Origin: Lachnospiraceae bacterium
GTDB lineage: Bacteria > Bacillota > Clostridia > Lachnospirales > Lachnospiraceae
Assembly (NCBI GenBank): GCA_009774585.1
Contig: VSOA01000155.1
Coordinates: 3,306-8,860 of the forward strand
Length of the DNA: 5,555 nt
Direction: 5' to 3'
This document shows positions 1 through 5,555 of the stretch, piece after piece (the stretch's first letter is position 1; each line of letters begins with the position of its first letter). The position numbers and the translations under genes were made by a program. The notes under the pieces were generated by a model, which did no database searches, was not told the DNA's origin, and was given only the letters and a program-made list of their open reading frames with translations.

Positions 1-268
1 CGGTAAGTTTTGTACGATATTTTATCCGCAGGATATTAAGCTTCCCATAGCGCTTATTCTTGCAAGCGACTGTTTCTACGGGATAATCTGCTATGTGATA
101 CTGTTTCTTCTGCGGAGCAGATTTGATTTCGGATACTATTTCGTGCATATTATTCTGCCGGAAATCGTCTATACGATTGTTGTGACTATATTTTTATACC
201 CGCTCGTCCTCTGGATTAATACAAGGTTGGAACGGAGCGAACTAAGGAGTGGTAAAAAGTTTGTTTGA
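1..268 (+). CDS. mreD: MreD, rod shape-determining membrane protein (3' part only)
   Basis: The reading frame is open from base 2 and stops at TGA 266-268, giving the last 88 residues of a protein whose start lies outside the window. Two strongly hydrophobic stretches are visible: one around 'LPIALILASDCFYGIICYVI' and one from 'FVHIILPEIVYTIVVTIFLY' to 'PLVLWIN'. A short basic tail follows. The 'LPEIVYT' segment before the last membrane helix and the short charged C-terminus fit Gram-positive MreD proteins, which are small multi-pass membrane partners of MreC in the elongation complex. The position directly before a PBP2 gene is the classic mreBCD-mrdA order and is the main support for the name, because MreD is poorly conserved in sequence. 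Its stop codon lies inside the start of the next gene, suggesting translational coupling. The alternative is an unrelated small membrane protein, which the context makes unlikely. Confidence 0.8.
   Translation, partial: GKFCTIFYPQDIKLPIALILASDCFYGIICYVILFLLRSRFDFGYYFVHIILPEIVYTIVVTIFLYPLVLWINTRLERSELRSGKKFV
244..249 (+). promoter_or_regulatory. Ribosome binding site for mrdA
   Basis: AAGGAG lies inside the last codons of mreD. It is 11 bases upstream of TTG 261 and cannot serve GTG 249, which it overlaps. A weaker GGAG at 234-237 is also 11 bases from GTG 249, so the earlier start is not excluded. ATG 273 is 23 bases away, too far. The site therefore favours a TTG start at 261. Confidence 0.5.
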
Positions 269-3146
269 TCATATGCTGGAACAATTTAAAGAAAACTTCA
301 TGAATATGATCACTTCCCGCCTGCTTGTGCTTGTGTTTGTTCTGTTTGGTATGGGCGGCTATCTGATCTACACGATTTTTCAACTGCAGATAGTGCACGG
401 AGAAGAGTATTACAACAATTTCCAGTTGAGCATCACGAGAGAACGTACGATTATACCGACAAGAGGAAATATTCTGGACCGAAACGGGAATCTTCTCGCG
501 TATAATGAACTTGCGTATTCCGTGACGATAGAGGATGTGTATGAATCCGGCAGGGGTAAAAACGCTAAGTTAAATGCAACCATTCTTAGTCTTATTAAAA
601 TGATTGAGAAAAGCGGAGACCAGATTATCAGTGATTTTAATATTGTGCTGGACAGTAACGGTAATTATCAGTTCAGCGTGGAAGGTACGCAACGGCTGCG
701 TTTTCTGGCGGATATTTACGGTTATCCGACGATTGATGAACTCTTGGAAAAAGAGAAAAATGCAACAGCCGATGAAGTAATAGATTATCTTTGCGGTACT
801 TCCGCATCGTCCCGGTACGGCATCGGCAATTACATGGATCCGGACGATTCCGACAGTTTTGTGCCGGGAGACGGATATACAAAAGAAGAAGTTCTTAAAA
901 TCATTACTATCCGTTATGCCATGAGCGCCAACAATTATCAGAAATATATTGCCACTACGGTGGCAAATAACGTATCCGAAAAGACAGTTGCCGTAGTGAT
1001 GGAAAATGCAGATGTTCTCGAGGGCGTTTCCATAGCGGAAGGAACTATCCGTAAATATAATGACAGCATTTATTTCTCACAGATTATCGGCTATACCGGC
1101 AAGATTGATCAGGAAGAACTGAAAGTGCTCCAAGAGGAGAACGACGCTTATGATTTAAACGATACCGTCGGCAAATCAGGAATCGAAGCTTCCATGGAGA
1201 CCGAACTTCAAGGAATGAAGGGGTCTGAAACAGTCTATGTGGATAATCTTGGTAAAGTAATCAAGACAAGCGACCGGACAGAACCCACTGCGGGAAATGA
1301 TATCTATTTGACAATAGATTCCGATCTCCAGAGGATCGGTTATCATATACTGGAGTCCAAGCTTGCGGCGATACTTCTCGATAAAATAGAGAATATTAAG
1401 GAATTCCATGTGCCGGAAGGAGGCAGCGGCGGTAAAATACAGATACCGATTTATGATGTTTATTTTGCCTGCATTAATAACAATATTATCGATACGGCTC
1501 ATTTTAAATCTGATCATGCCGGAGAGACCGAAGCTCTCGTATATGAGATTTATCAGGATAAGAAATCGAGAGTGTTTGCAACGCTTCGGGAAGAGATGGA
1601 AGAGACTTGTACGGCTTACGAAAATCTGACGGAAGAGTATCAGAATTATGAAAGCTACATTGTCTCTATGTTGTATAATCAAAATATCATCATGTCGGAA
1701 GCGATAGACCGTGAGGACGAAACATATATTGCATGGACGAAAGAAGAAGTGATCAGTCTTAACGAGTATCTTAACTATGCCATTGCGCAAAACTGGATCG
1801 ATGTGTCCAAATTGGACATAGATGCGCGTTATTCGGACTCAGTGGAAATCTATCGCAAGATTATGAAATACATTTTTGATCAGCTGAATACCGACGGTGC
1901 GTTCGATAAGAGATTATACCGATATATGATTAACAATGATGAGTTGACGGGCCGCCAGATCTGTCAGATTTTGCTGGAGCAGAATATCGTTGAACTGCCG
2001 GAAGATGAATTGAGACAATTTGAAGCAGGAAATGAGACGGCCTATGCCTTTATGATGAACAGAATTGAACATCTTGATATTACACCGGCGCAGCTGGCCC
2101 TTGACCCTTATTCGGGTTCTATCGTCATTACGGATGTCAATACCGGAGATGTACTGGCGCTCATTTCTTATCCGAGTTATGATAATAATAAGATGGCTAA
2201 CGGGGTAAATGCAAGCTATTTCGCAAACTTGAACAGTGATTTATCAAGACCGTTATTAAATTACGCAACACAACAGCGAACGGCGCCAGGATCTACTTTT
2301 AAGATTGTTTCTTCCACTGCGGGGTTGACGGACGGCGTCATTAGTACAACGGACACCATTACATGTACGGGTATTTTTGAAAAAATCACCCCGTCTCCAA
2401 GATGCCATATTTATCCCGGTGCACATGGTTCTATAAATGTGCGTGACGCTATACGGCATTCCTGCAACGGGTTCTTCTTTGAAGTCGGATATCGTCTCGG
2501 AACGGTAGGCGATACCTATAACAGCGACGTGGCGCTTAATAAGTTGGCGAAGGCGGCTGATTTATATGGTCTGACAGAAACATCCGGTATTGAAATTGAA
2601 GAATACTCGCCGGAGGTCTCCGATACAGATGCGGTGCGTTCGGCAATCGGACACGGTAACAACAACTATACTACGGTGGGACTTGCGCGATATGTTACAA
2701 CTATCGCCAACAGCGGAACATGTTATAATTTAACATTAGTAGACAAAATAGAAGACCATAATAATACTTTAATCGAAGACAATCATGCCGAAGTGCGTAA
2801 CAATATCGACATGGATACCGAATACTGGGACATCATCCATGCCGGTATGCGTGGAGTTGTGGAAAATAAGAAATATTTTGCCGATCTGGATGTGGATGTA
2901 GCCGGTAAAACCGGTACGGCGCAGGAAAATGAGAATCGTCCTAACCATGCGCTTTTTATCAGTTACGCACCTTATGAAGAGCCTGAAATATCCGTTACGG
3001 TTCGTGTCGCTTTCGGATATACGTCAGATTACAGCGCCCAGATTGCCAAAGAAGTGTATGAGTATTATTATGGACTCAAAGATGAAGGCGACATCCTCAC
3101 CGGAACCGCAGGAGAATTAGAAGCCGGTACAATCAATGGGGATTAA
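261..3146 (+). CDS. mrdA: Penicillin-binding protein 2, class B transpeptidase of the elongation complex
   Basis: This gene encodes a D,D-transpeptidase that crosslinks peptidoglycan outside the membrane during lateral wall growth, as partner of RodA. With a TTG start at 261 the protein has 961 residues; GTG 249 would add four. One membrane anchor lies at about 21-40 after a short cytoplasmic N-terminus. The dimerisation (pedestal) domain follows, with its signature RxxxPxRGxIxDRxG at 62-76. The transpeptidase domain begins near 350 ('LTIDSDLQ'). It carries all three active-site motifs: STFK with nucleophile Ser678 and Lys681, SCN at 734-736, and KTGTAQ from Lys883. The usual family length is 600-700 residues (E. 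coli PBP2 has 633). The excess is mainly an acidic, helix-like insertion at about 371-611, between 'DSDLQRIGYHILE' and 'DPYSGSIVITDVNTGDVLAL', plus a long pedestal. From memory, such insertions are found in Lachnospiraceae PBP2. The frame is intact throughout. It overlaps mreD by 8 bases and ends 31 bases before minC. A PBP3/SpoVD role is less likely given the neighbours. Confidence 0.93.
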   Translation: MFDHMLEQFKENFMNMITSRLLVLVFVLFGMGGYLIYTIFQLQIVHGEEYYNNFQLSITRERTIIPTRGNILDRNGNLLAYNELAYSVTIEDVYESGRGKNAKLNATILSLIKMIEKSGDQIISDFNIVLDSNGNYQFSVEGTQRLRFLADIYGYPTIDELLEKEKNATADEVIDYLCGTSASSRYGIGNYMDPDDSDSFVPGDGYTKEEVLKIITIRYAMSANNYQKYIATTVANNVSEKTVAVVMENADVLEGVSIAEGTIRKYNDSIYFSQIIGYTGKIDQEELKVLQEENDAYDLNDTVGKSGIEASMETELQGMKGSETVYVDNLGKVIKTSDRTEPTAGNDIYLTIDSDLQRIGYHILESKLAAILLDKIENIKEFHVPEGGSGGKIQIPIYDVYFACINNNIIDTAHFKSDHAGETEALVYEIYQDKKSRVFATLREEMEETCTAYENLTEEYQNYESYIVSMLYNQNIIMSEAIDREDETYIAWTKEEVISLNEYLNYAIAQNWIDVSKLDIDARYSDSVEIYRKIMKYIFDQLNTDGAFDKRLYRYMINNDELTGRQICQILLEQNIVELPEDELRQFEAGNETAYAFMMNRIEHLDITPAQLALDPYSGSIVITDVNTGDVLALISYPSYDNNKMANGVNASYFANLNSDLSRPLLNYATQQRTAPGSTFKIVSSTAGLTDGVISTTDTITCTGIFEKITPSPRCHIYPGAHGSINVRDAIRHSCNGFFFEVGYRLGTVGDTYNSDVALNKLAKAADLYGLTETSGIEIEEYSPEVSDTDAVRSAIGHGNNNYTTVGLARYVTTIANSGTCYNLTLVDKIEDHNNTLIEDNHAEVRNNIDMDTEYWDIIHAGMRGVVENKKYFADLDVDVAGKTGTAQENENRPNHALFISYAPYEEPEISVTVRVAFGYTSDYSAQIAKEVYEYYYGLKDEGDILTGTAGELEAGTINGD

Positions 3147-3177
3147 ACGATAGAATGGAATCAGATGGAGGATTATC

Positions 3178-3858
3178 ATGAAGAATCCGGTTATAATCAA
3201 AAGTTTTCAAAACGGGCTGTCCATTTATCTGGATGAAGAAATGCCGTTTGCGGAGCTTCTTGAAGAAATTGCATTTAAGTTCAAAGAATCGGCTCATTTT
3301 TTTAAAGATGCGAGCATGGTGCTTTCCTTCGAAGGCCGGCAGTTGTCCGAGATAGAAGAGCGTCAGATTGTCAACACAATTACAGTGAATTCTTCGCTGA
3401 ACGTGGTGTGTATTATGGGCAAAAATGAGGAGACGAACAAGAACTTCGTCAAAGCGCTGCAAAAGCTTTCCGATCATCAGCAGGCTATGGAGAATGCAGG
3501 GCAGTTCTATAAAGGAACTTTGAAGGACGGGCAGTCTCTTGAGACGGAAAACAGCGTGATCGTGCTTGGAGATGTCTATCCCGGGGCAAGTATTATCTCG
3601 AACAAAGATATTGTCATACTGGGCGGACTGTATGGACAAGCTTATGCCGGCGGAGGCGGGACGGAGGGACACTTTGTCGTTGCGCTTGAAATGTCACCGG
3701 AAAAACTCAAAATCGGTGATTTCAAATATAAGACATCAGAGAAACAAGGCAAATGGTCGATCAAACCTAAGATTCAGCCCAAAATTGCCTATGTTGTGGA
3801 CGGAAGAGTTATTATGGAGCCTATTACCAAAGAATTGCTGAATAATCTGCCCGTGTAA
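3178..3858 (+). CDS. minC: MinC, septum site-determining protein and FtsZ inhibitor
   Basis: MinC prevents Z-ring formation away from mid-cell by antagonising FtsZ polymers, and is brought to the membrane by MinD. The 226 residues (231 in E. coli) show both domains. The N-terminal FtsZ-inhibiting domain opens with 'PVIIKSFQNGLSIYLDE' (4-20) and runs to about residue 80. A linker at about 82-108 leads to the C-terminal beta-helix dimerisation and MinD-binding domain, with 'VIVLGDVYPGASI' at 127-139 and 'DIVILGGLYGQAYAG' further on. The usual RSGQ motif before this strand reads K116-D117-G118-Q119 here. The end, with 'PKIAYVVDGRVIMEP', is normal for the family. ATG 3178 is supported by GGAGG at 3167-3171, six bases upstream. 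It follows mrdA by 31 bases without a terminator, so it is probably co-transcribed. The next gene, minD, is unusually far away for this operon. Confidence 0.93.
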   Translation: MKNPVIIKSFQNGLSIYLDEEMPFAELLEEIAFKFKESAHFFKDASMVLSFEGRQLSEIEERQIVNTITVNSSLNVVCIMGKNEETNKNFVKALQKLSDHQQAMENAGQFYKGTLKDGQSLETENSVIVLGDVYPGASIISNKDIVILGGLYGQAYAGGGGTEGHFVVALEMSPEKLKIGDFKYKTSEKQGKWSIKPKIQPKIAYVVDGRVIMEPITKELLNNLPV

Positions 3859-3860
3859 CA

Positions 3861-3879
3861 AATTGAGCAAAGCTCAATT
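3861..3879 (+). repeat. Short perfect hairpin after minC
   Basis: AATTGAGC, AAA loop, GCTCAATT: an 8-bp perfect stem with a three-base loop, starting two bases after the minC stop. It is not followed by a T run on the + strand (next bases GCGAG), so it does not look like an intrinsic terminator. It is separated by a single G from the next hairpin and may belong to the same composite element. Confidence 0.75.
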
Positions 3880-3880
3880 G

Positions 3881-3942
3881 CGAGATTCGCTTCGCGAACT
3901 CGGAAAGACAAAACAACGAGATTCGTTTCGCGAACTCGGAAA
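3881..3942 (+). repeat. Tandem pair of 26-bp palindromic repeats between minC and minD
   Basis: Two copies, at 3881-3906 and 3917-3942, are identical at 25 of 26 positions and are separated by the A-rich spacer 'GACAAAACAA' (36-bp period). Each folds into a hairpin: CGAG pairs with CTCG, one A is bulged, TTCGC (TTCGT in copy 2) pairs with GCGAA, and TTC forms the loop. The stems are 3881-3902 and 3917-3938. The only difference, C3890 against T3926, turns a C-G pair into a U-G wobble in RNA, so pairing is kept. Neither hairpin is followed by a T tract. The right arm of copy 1 can also pair with the left arm of copy 2. The look is that of a REP-like intergenic palindromic element; possible roles are RNA processing, mRNA stability or partial attenuation between minC and minD. 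The function is unknown. Confidence 0.8.
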
Positions 3943-3971
3943 TTGGGCGGGTATGTTCGGTGGACGATAAT
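3943..3971 (+). promoter_or_regulatory. Possible SigA-type promoter for minD
   Basis: TTGGGC (3943-3948) and GATAAT (3966-3971) are separated by 17 bases. The -10 matches the consensus at five of six positions, while the -35 keeps only TTG. Transcription would begin near 3978, leaving a leader of about 24 bases with the minD ribosome binding site. It lies directly after the palindromic repeats, so it could supply minDE-rodA independently of minC. The weak -35 and the lack of any data make this tentative. Confidence 0.33.
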
Positions 3972-3982
3972 ACATCATATTG

Positions 3983-3997
3983 AGGAGGTCAGTGAGG
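3983..3997 (+). promoter_or_regulatory. Two Shine-Dalgarno-like sites before minD
   Basis: A strong AGGAGG at 3983-3988 stands 13 bases from ATG 4002, longer than usual. A second, weaker GAGG at 3994-3997 stands four bases from it, shorter than usual. No other start codon is available in the minD frame nearby, and the MinD N-terminus begins exactly as in the family ('MSEVIVVTSGKGGVGKT'), so the ATG is secure in spite of the odd spacing. Confidence 0.55.
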
Positions 3998-4001
3998 AAA
4001 T

Positions 4002-4793
4002 ATGAGTGAAGTAATTGTCGTCACATCAGGGAAAGGCGGAGTAGGCAAGACCACTACGACCGCAAACGTTGGTACAGGTCTGGCAGCCATGGGTAAAAAG
4101 GTGATTCTGATTGACACCGATATCGGGCTGCGTAATTTAGATGTCGTTATGGGGCTTGAAAACAGAATTGTCTACAATCTGGTAGATGTTGTAGAAGGCA
4201 ACTGCCGCATTAAGCAGGCAATTATCCGTGATAAGCGTTATCCAACACTGTTTTTGCTTCCTTCTGCACAGACGCGCGATAAGAGTGCTGTGAATCCTTC
4301 ACAGATGGTTAAAATGATTGGTCATCTGAAAGATCAGTTTGACTATATTATCTTAGACTGCCCCGCTGGGATTGAGCAGGGATTTCAAAATGCCATTGCA
4401 GCCGCAGACAGAGCGCTTGTCGTTACAACGCCGGAAGTATCGGCAATCCGGGATGCCGATCGGATCATCGGTCTTCTGGAAGCAAATGAGATACATAAGA
4501 TTGACCTAGTCATCAACCGCATCCGTTATGATATGATCAAACGGGGAGACATGATGTCCTCGGAAGATGTGGTAGACATTCTCTCTTTACCGCTGATAGG
4601 AATGGTTCCTGATGATGAAAATGTTGTAATTGCTACGAATCAGGGTGAACCGCTAGTCGGAAGTAATACATTGGCCGGCAAAGCCTATCAGAATATCTGC
4701 AACAGAGTCCTCGGCAGAGAAATTCCTTTTCTTGATTTAGAAAAGAGCGTTTCTTTCTGGACAAAAGTGTCAGGTATTTTTCACAAGAGTTAG
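4002..4793 (+). CDS. minD: MinD, membrane-associated ATPase of the Min system
   Basis: MinD is a ParA/MinD-type ATPase that dimerises on ATP, binds the inner membrane surface, recruits MinC and is released by MinE-stimulated hydrolysis. The 263 residues (270 in E. coli) contain every expected motif. The deviant Walker A GKGGVGKTT is at 10-18, with signature Lys11 and Lys16. 'DTDIGLRNLD' at 38-47 includes the switch I Asp40. The Walker B strand 'YIILDCPAG' is at 115-123 with Asp119. 'RDADR' at 150-154 corresponds to the E. coli region around Asp152 that contacts MinC and MinE. The C-terminal 'SFWTKVSGIFHKS' (251-263) can form the amphipathic membrane-targeting helix. The gene starts 143 bases after minC, following a hairpin array and a possible promoter, and ends five bases before ATG 4799 of minE. 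No key residue is missing. Soj/ParA or flagellar FlhG is excluded by the neighbours and by the 'MGLENRIVYNLVDVVEG' region. Confidence 0.96.
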   Translation: MSEVIVVTSGKGGVGKTTTTANVGTGLAAMGKKVILIDTDIGLRNLDVVMGLENRIVYNLVDVVEGNCRIKQAIIRDKRYPTLFLLPSAQTRDKSAVNPSQMVKMIGHLKDQFDYIILDCPAGIEQGFQNAIAAADRALVVTTPEVSAIRDADRIIGLLEANEIHKIDLVINRIRYDMIKRGDMMSSEDVVDILSLPLIGMVPDDENVVIATNQGEPLVGSNTLAGKAYQNICNRVLGREIPFLDLEKSVSFWTKVSGIFHKS

Positions 4794-4797
4794 GGGG
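4792..4797 (+). promoter_or_regulatory. Ribosome binding site that points to a GTG start for minE
   Basis: AGGGGG overlaps the minD stop TAG (4791-4793) and is part of a run of six G (4793-4798). It can pair with the 16S anti-Shine-Dalgarno through one G-U wobble. It lies one base from ATG 4799, which is too close to use, but seven bases from GTG 4805, a normal distance. The overlap with the minD stop suggests translational coupling of the two genes. Confidence 0.5.
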
Positions 4798-4804
4798 GAT
4801 GATT

Positions 4805-5074
4805 GTGTTTAAAAATATATTAAAACGGAAAAGCTCCAGAGAAATAGCAAAAGACCGCTTAAAAATCCTCTTAATTTCCGATCGTGTGAACTGTTCGCCG
4901 GAGATGATGGAGATGATCAAAGACGATATTGCTAAGGTGATTTCCAAATATATGAAGATTGATACAAAGAGCATGGAGATACAGATTACCAAGACAGGAA
5001 GTAAAGGGCGAAGTCTCAAGAACCCGACACTCTATGCCAATATTCCGATTCTGGATATCAATACTACAAAATAG
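4805..5074 (+). CDS. minE: MinE, topological specificity factor of the Min system
   Basis: MinE activates MinD ATPase at the membrane and displaces MinC, which keeps the division inhibitor away from mid-cell. With GTG 4805 the protein has 89 residues; ATG 4799 gives 91 (88 in E. coli). The N-terminal part begins with a short hydrophobic-basic stretch, 'MFKNILKRKSS', suited to membrane contact. 'IAKDRLKILLISDR' at 14-27 is the anti-MinCD segment equivalent to 'IAKERLQ' in E. coli. The C-terminal topological specificity domain follows, with 'MIKDDIAKVISKYMKID' and the beta strand 'MEIQITK'. The GTG start is preferred because the only good ribosome binding site is seven bases before it; the ATG would leave just one base. 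Homologues recalled from related bacteria also fit the ATG form, so the choice is uncertain by two residues. The gene follows minD closely and is followed by rodA after 17 bases. Confidence 0.92.
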   Translation: MFKNILKRKSSREIAKDRLKILLISDRVNCSPEMMEMIKDDIAKVISKYMKIDTKSMEIQITKTGSKGRSLKNPTLYANIPILDINTTK

Positions 5075-5091
5075 AAAGGGAGTACGATGAC

Positions 5092-5555
5092 ATGCTGCGA
5101 CAATACCGCATCCGAGACTATGATTTCAAATTAATCATTTTGGTAGTATCGCTTACTGTCATCGGTATCTTTGCCATCGGCAGTGCGCAGGAATCTTCAC
5201 AGCACAGACAGATTGCAGGGTTTGTCCTTGGATTTTTTGTAATGGTGGTGCTCTCGTTATTTGACTATTCGATTATCCTTCGTTTCTACTGGCTTATGTA
5301 TATCCTTAATCTTGTATTATTGGAACTGGTTCGGGAACTGGGGGTAGAGAGAGGCGGTGCACAGAGATGGCTGAATATATTCGGTATTCAGTTTCAGCCG
5401 TCGGAAACGGCTAAAATTTTATTACTGTTGTTTTTTGCACAGCTGATTATGAAGCATAAGGATGAGATGGGTTCTATCAAGATGGTCGGGTTGTGCGTAC
5501 TTCTTTTCATCCCTCCGATTGCACTGATTTATAAACAGCCGGATCTATCCACCAG
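5092..5555 (+). CDS. rodA: RodA/FtsW-type SEDS peptidoglycan glycosyltransferase (5' part)
   Basis: SEDS proteins polymerise glycan strands from lipid II, with a class B penicillin-binding protein as partner. The frame from ATG 5092 stays open to the window edge, giving 154 residues of a protein that is normally about 370-400. GGGAG at 5078-5082 lies nine bases before the ATG. After a short charged N-terminus there are about five hydrophobic segments: about 13-32, 41-57, 65-80, 106-120 and a last one starting near 128. The family signature 'GGAQRWLNIFGIQFQPSE' is at 88-105 with the conserved QPSE, and 'QPDLST' occurs near the end. The catalytic Asp of the later extracellular loop lies beyond the window. 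FtsW, RodA and SpoVE cannot be separated by these motifs alone. RodA is preferred because its partner PBP2 and the Mre proteins are encoded just upstream. It is probably co-transcribed with minDE. Confidence 0.85.
   Translation, partial: MLRQYRIRDYDFKLIILVVSLTVIGIFAIGSAQESSQHRQIAGFVLGFFVMVVLSLFDYSIILRFYWLMYILNLVLLELVRELGVERGGAQRWLNIFGIQFQPSETAKILLLLFFAQLIMKHKDEMGSIKMVGLCVLLFIPPIALIYKQPDLST

Noticed and set aside
1176..1790. Long open frame of 204 codons on the - strand
   Set aside because: It lies fully within mrdA, has no recognisable motif, and its composition is that of the antisense of the PBP2 insertion. The + strand frame continues intact on both sides with conserved motifs.
3133..3672. 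Open frame of 179 codons on the - strand
   Set aside because: It is antisense to minC, whose sense frame matches MinC over its full length. It has no family resemblance of its own.
3881..3942. CRISPR array
   Set aside because: Only two repeat units with a 10-base spacer, strongly palindromic, and no cas gene nearby. This is a palindromic repeat pair, not an array with spacers.
3861..3945. Intrinsic terminator after minC
   Set aside because: The hairpins are clear but none is followed by a run of T on the + strand; what follows is GCGAG or A-rich sequence. On the - strand there is also no gene that would need one.
3992..4009. Five-codon mini-ORF (GTG AGG AAA TAT GAG TGA) overlapping the minD start
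   Set aside because: AGGAGG is only three bases upstream of its GTG and the peptide has no recognisable leader character. It is more likely a chance feature of the ribosome binding region.
4633..5019. Open frame of 128 codons on the - strand, partly hydrophobic
   Set aside because: It spans the antisense of the minD end and minE. The hydrophobic look comes from the complement of charged codons, and both sense genes are well supported.

Overview
The window is a section of a cell-shape and division-site operon from a low-to-mid GC Gram-positive bacterium, most likely a Clostridia member of the Lachnospiraceae type. Three things suggest this: a penicillin-binding protein 2 with an oversized insertion typical of that group (recalled, not searched), AGGAGG-like ribosome binding sites with TTG/GTG/ATG starts, and a full minCDE set placed between mrdA and rodA. 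All genes are on the + strand. I see nothing that points to a plasmid, phage or insertion sequence.

Layout: the 3' end of mreD (1-268) overlaps the start of mrdA/PBP2 (start chosen at 261, end 3146). A 31-bp gap leads to minC (3178-3858). A 143-bp intergenic region follows; it carries three consecutive hairpins, two of them near-identical tandem copies, then a possible promoter and two Shine-Dalgarno-like sites. After that come minD (4002-4793), minE (start chosen at 4805, end 5074) and the 5' part of a SEDS-family gene, probably rodA (5092 to the window end). Apart from minC-minD, gaps are 0 to about 31 bp. No convincing intrinsic terminator is visible, so a single long transcript is plausible, possibly with an internal promoter in front of minD.

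How the genes work together: MreD belongs to the MreBCD elongation scaffold. PBP2 is the transpeptidase and RodA the glycosyltransferase of the lateral-wall synthase. MinC blocks FtsZ assembly, MinD is the membrane ATPase that recruits MinC, and MinE stimulates MinD ATPase to position the inhibitor. The operon thus joins elongation and division-site selection. The genes are ordinary family members. The features most worth a second look are the palindromic repeat array between minC and minD, the roughly 240-residue insertion in PBP2, and the start sites of mrdA and minE. I found no evidence for a wholly new system.
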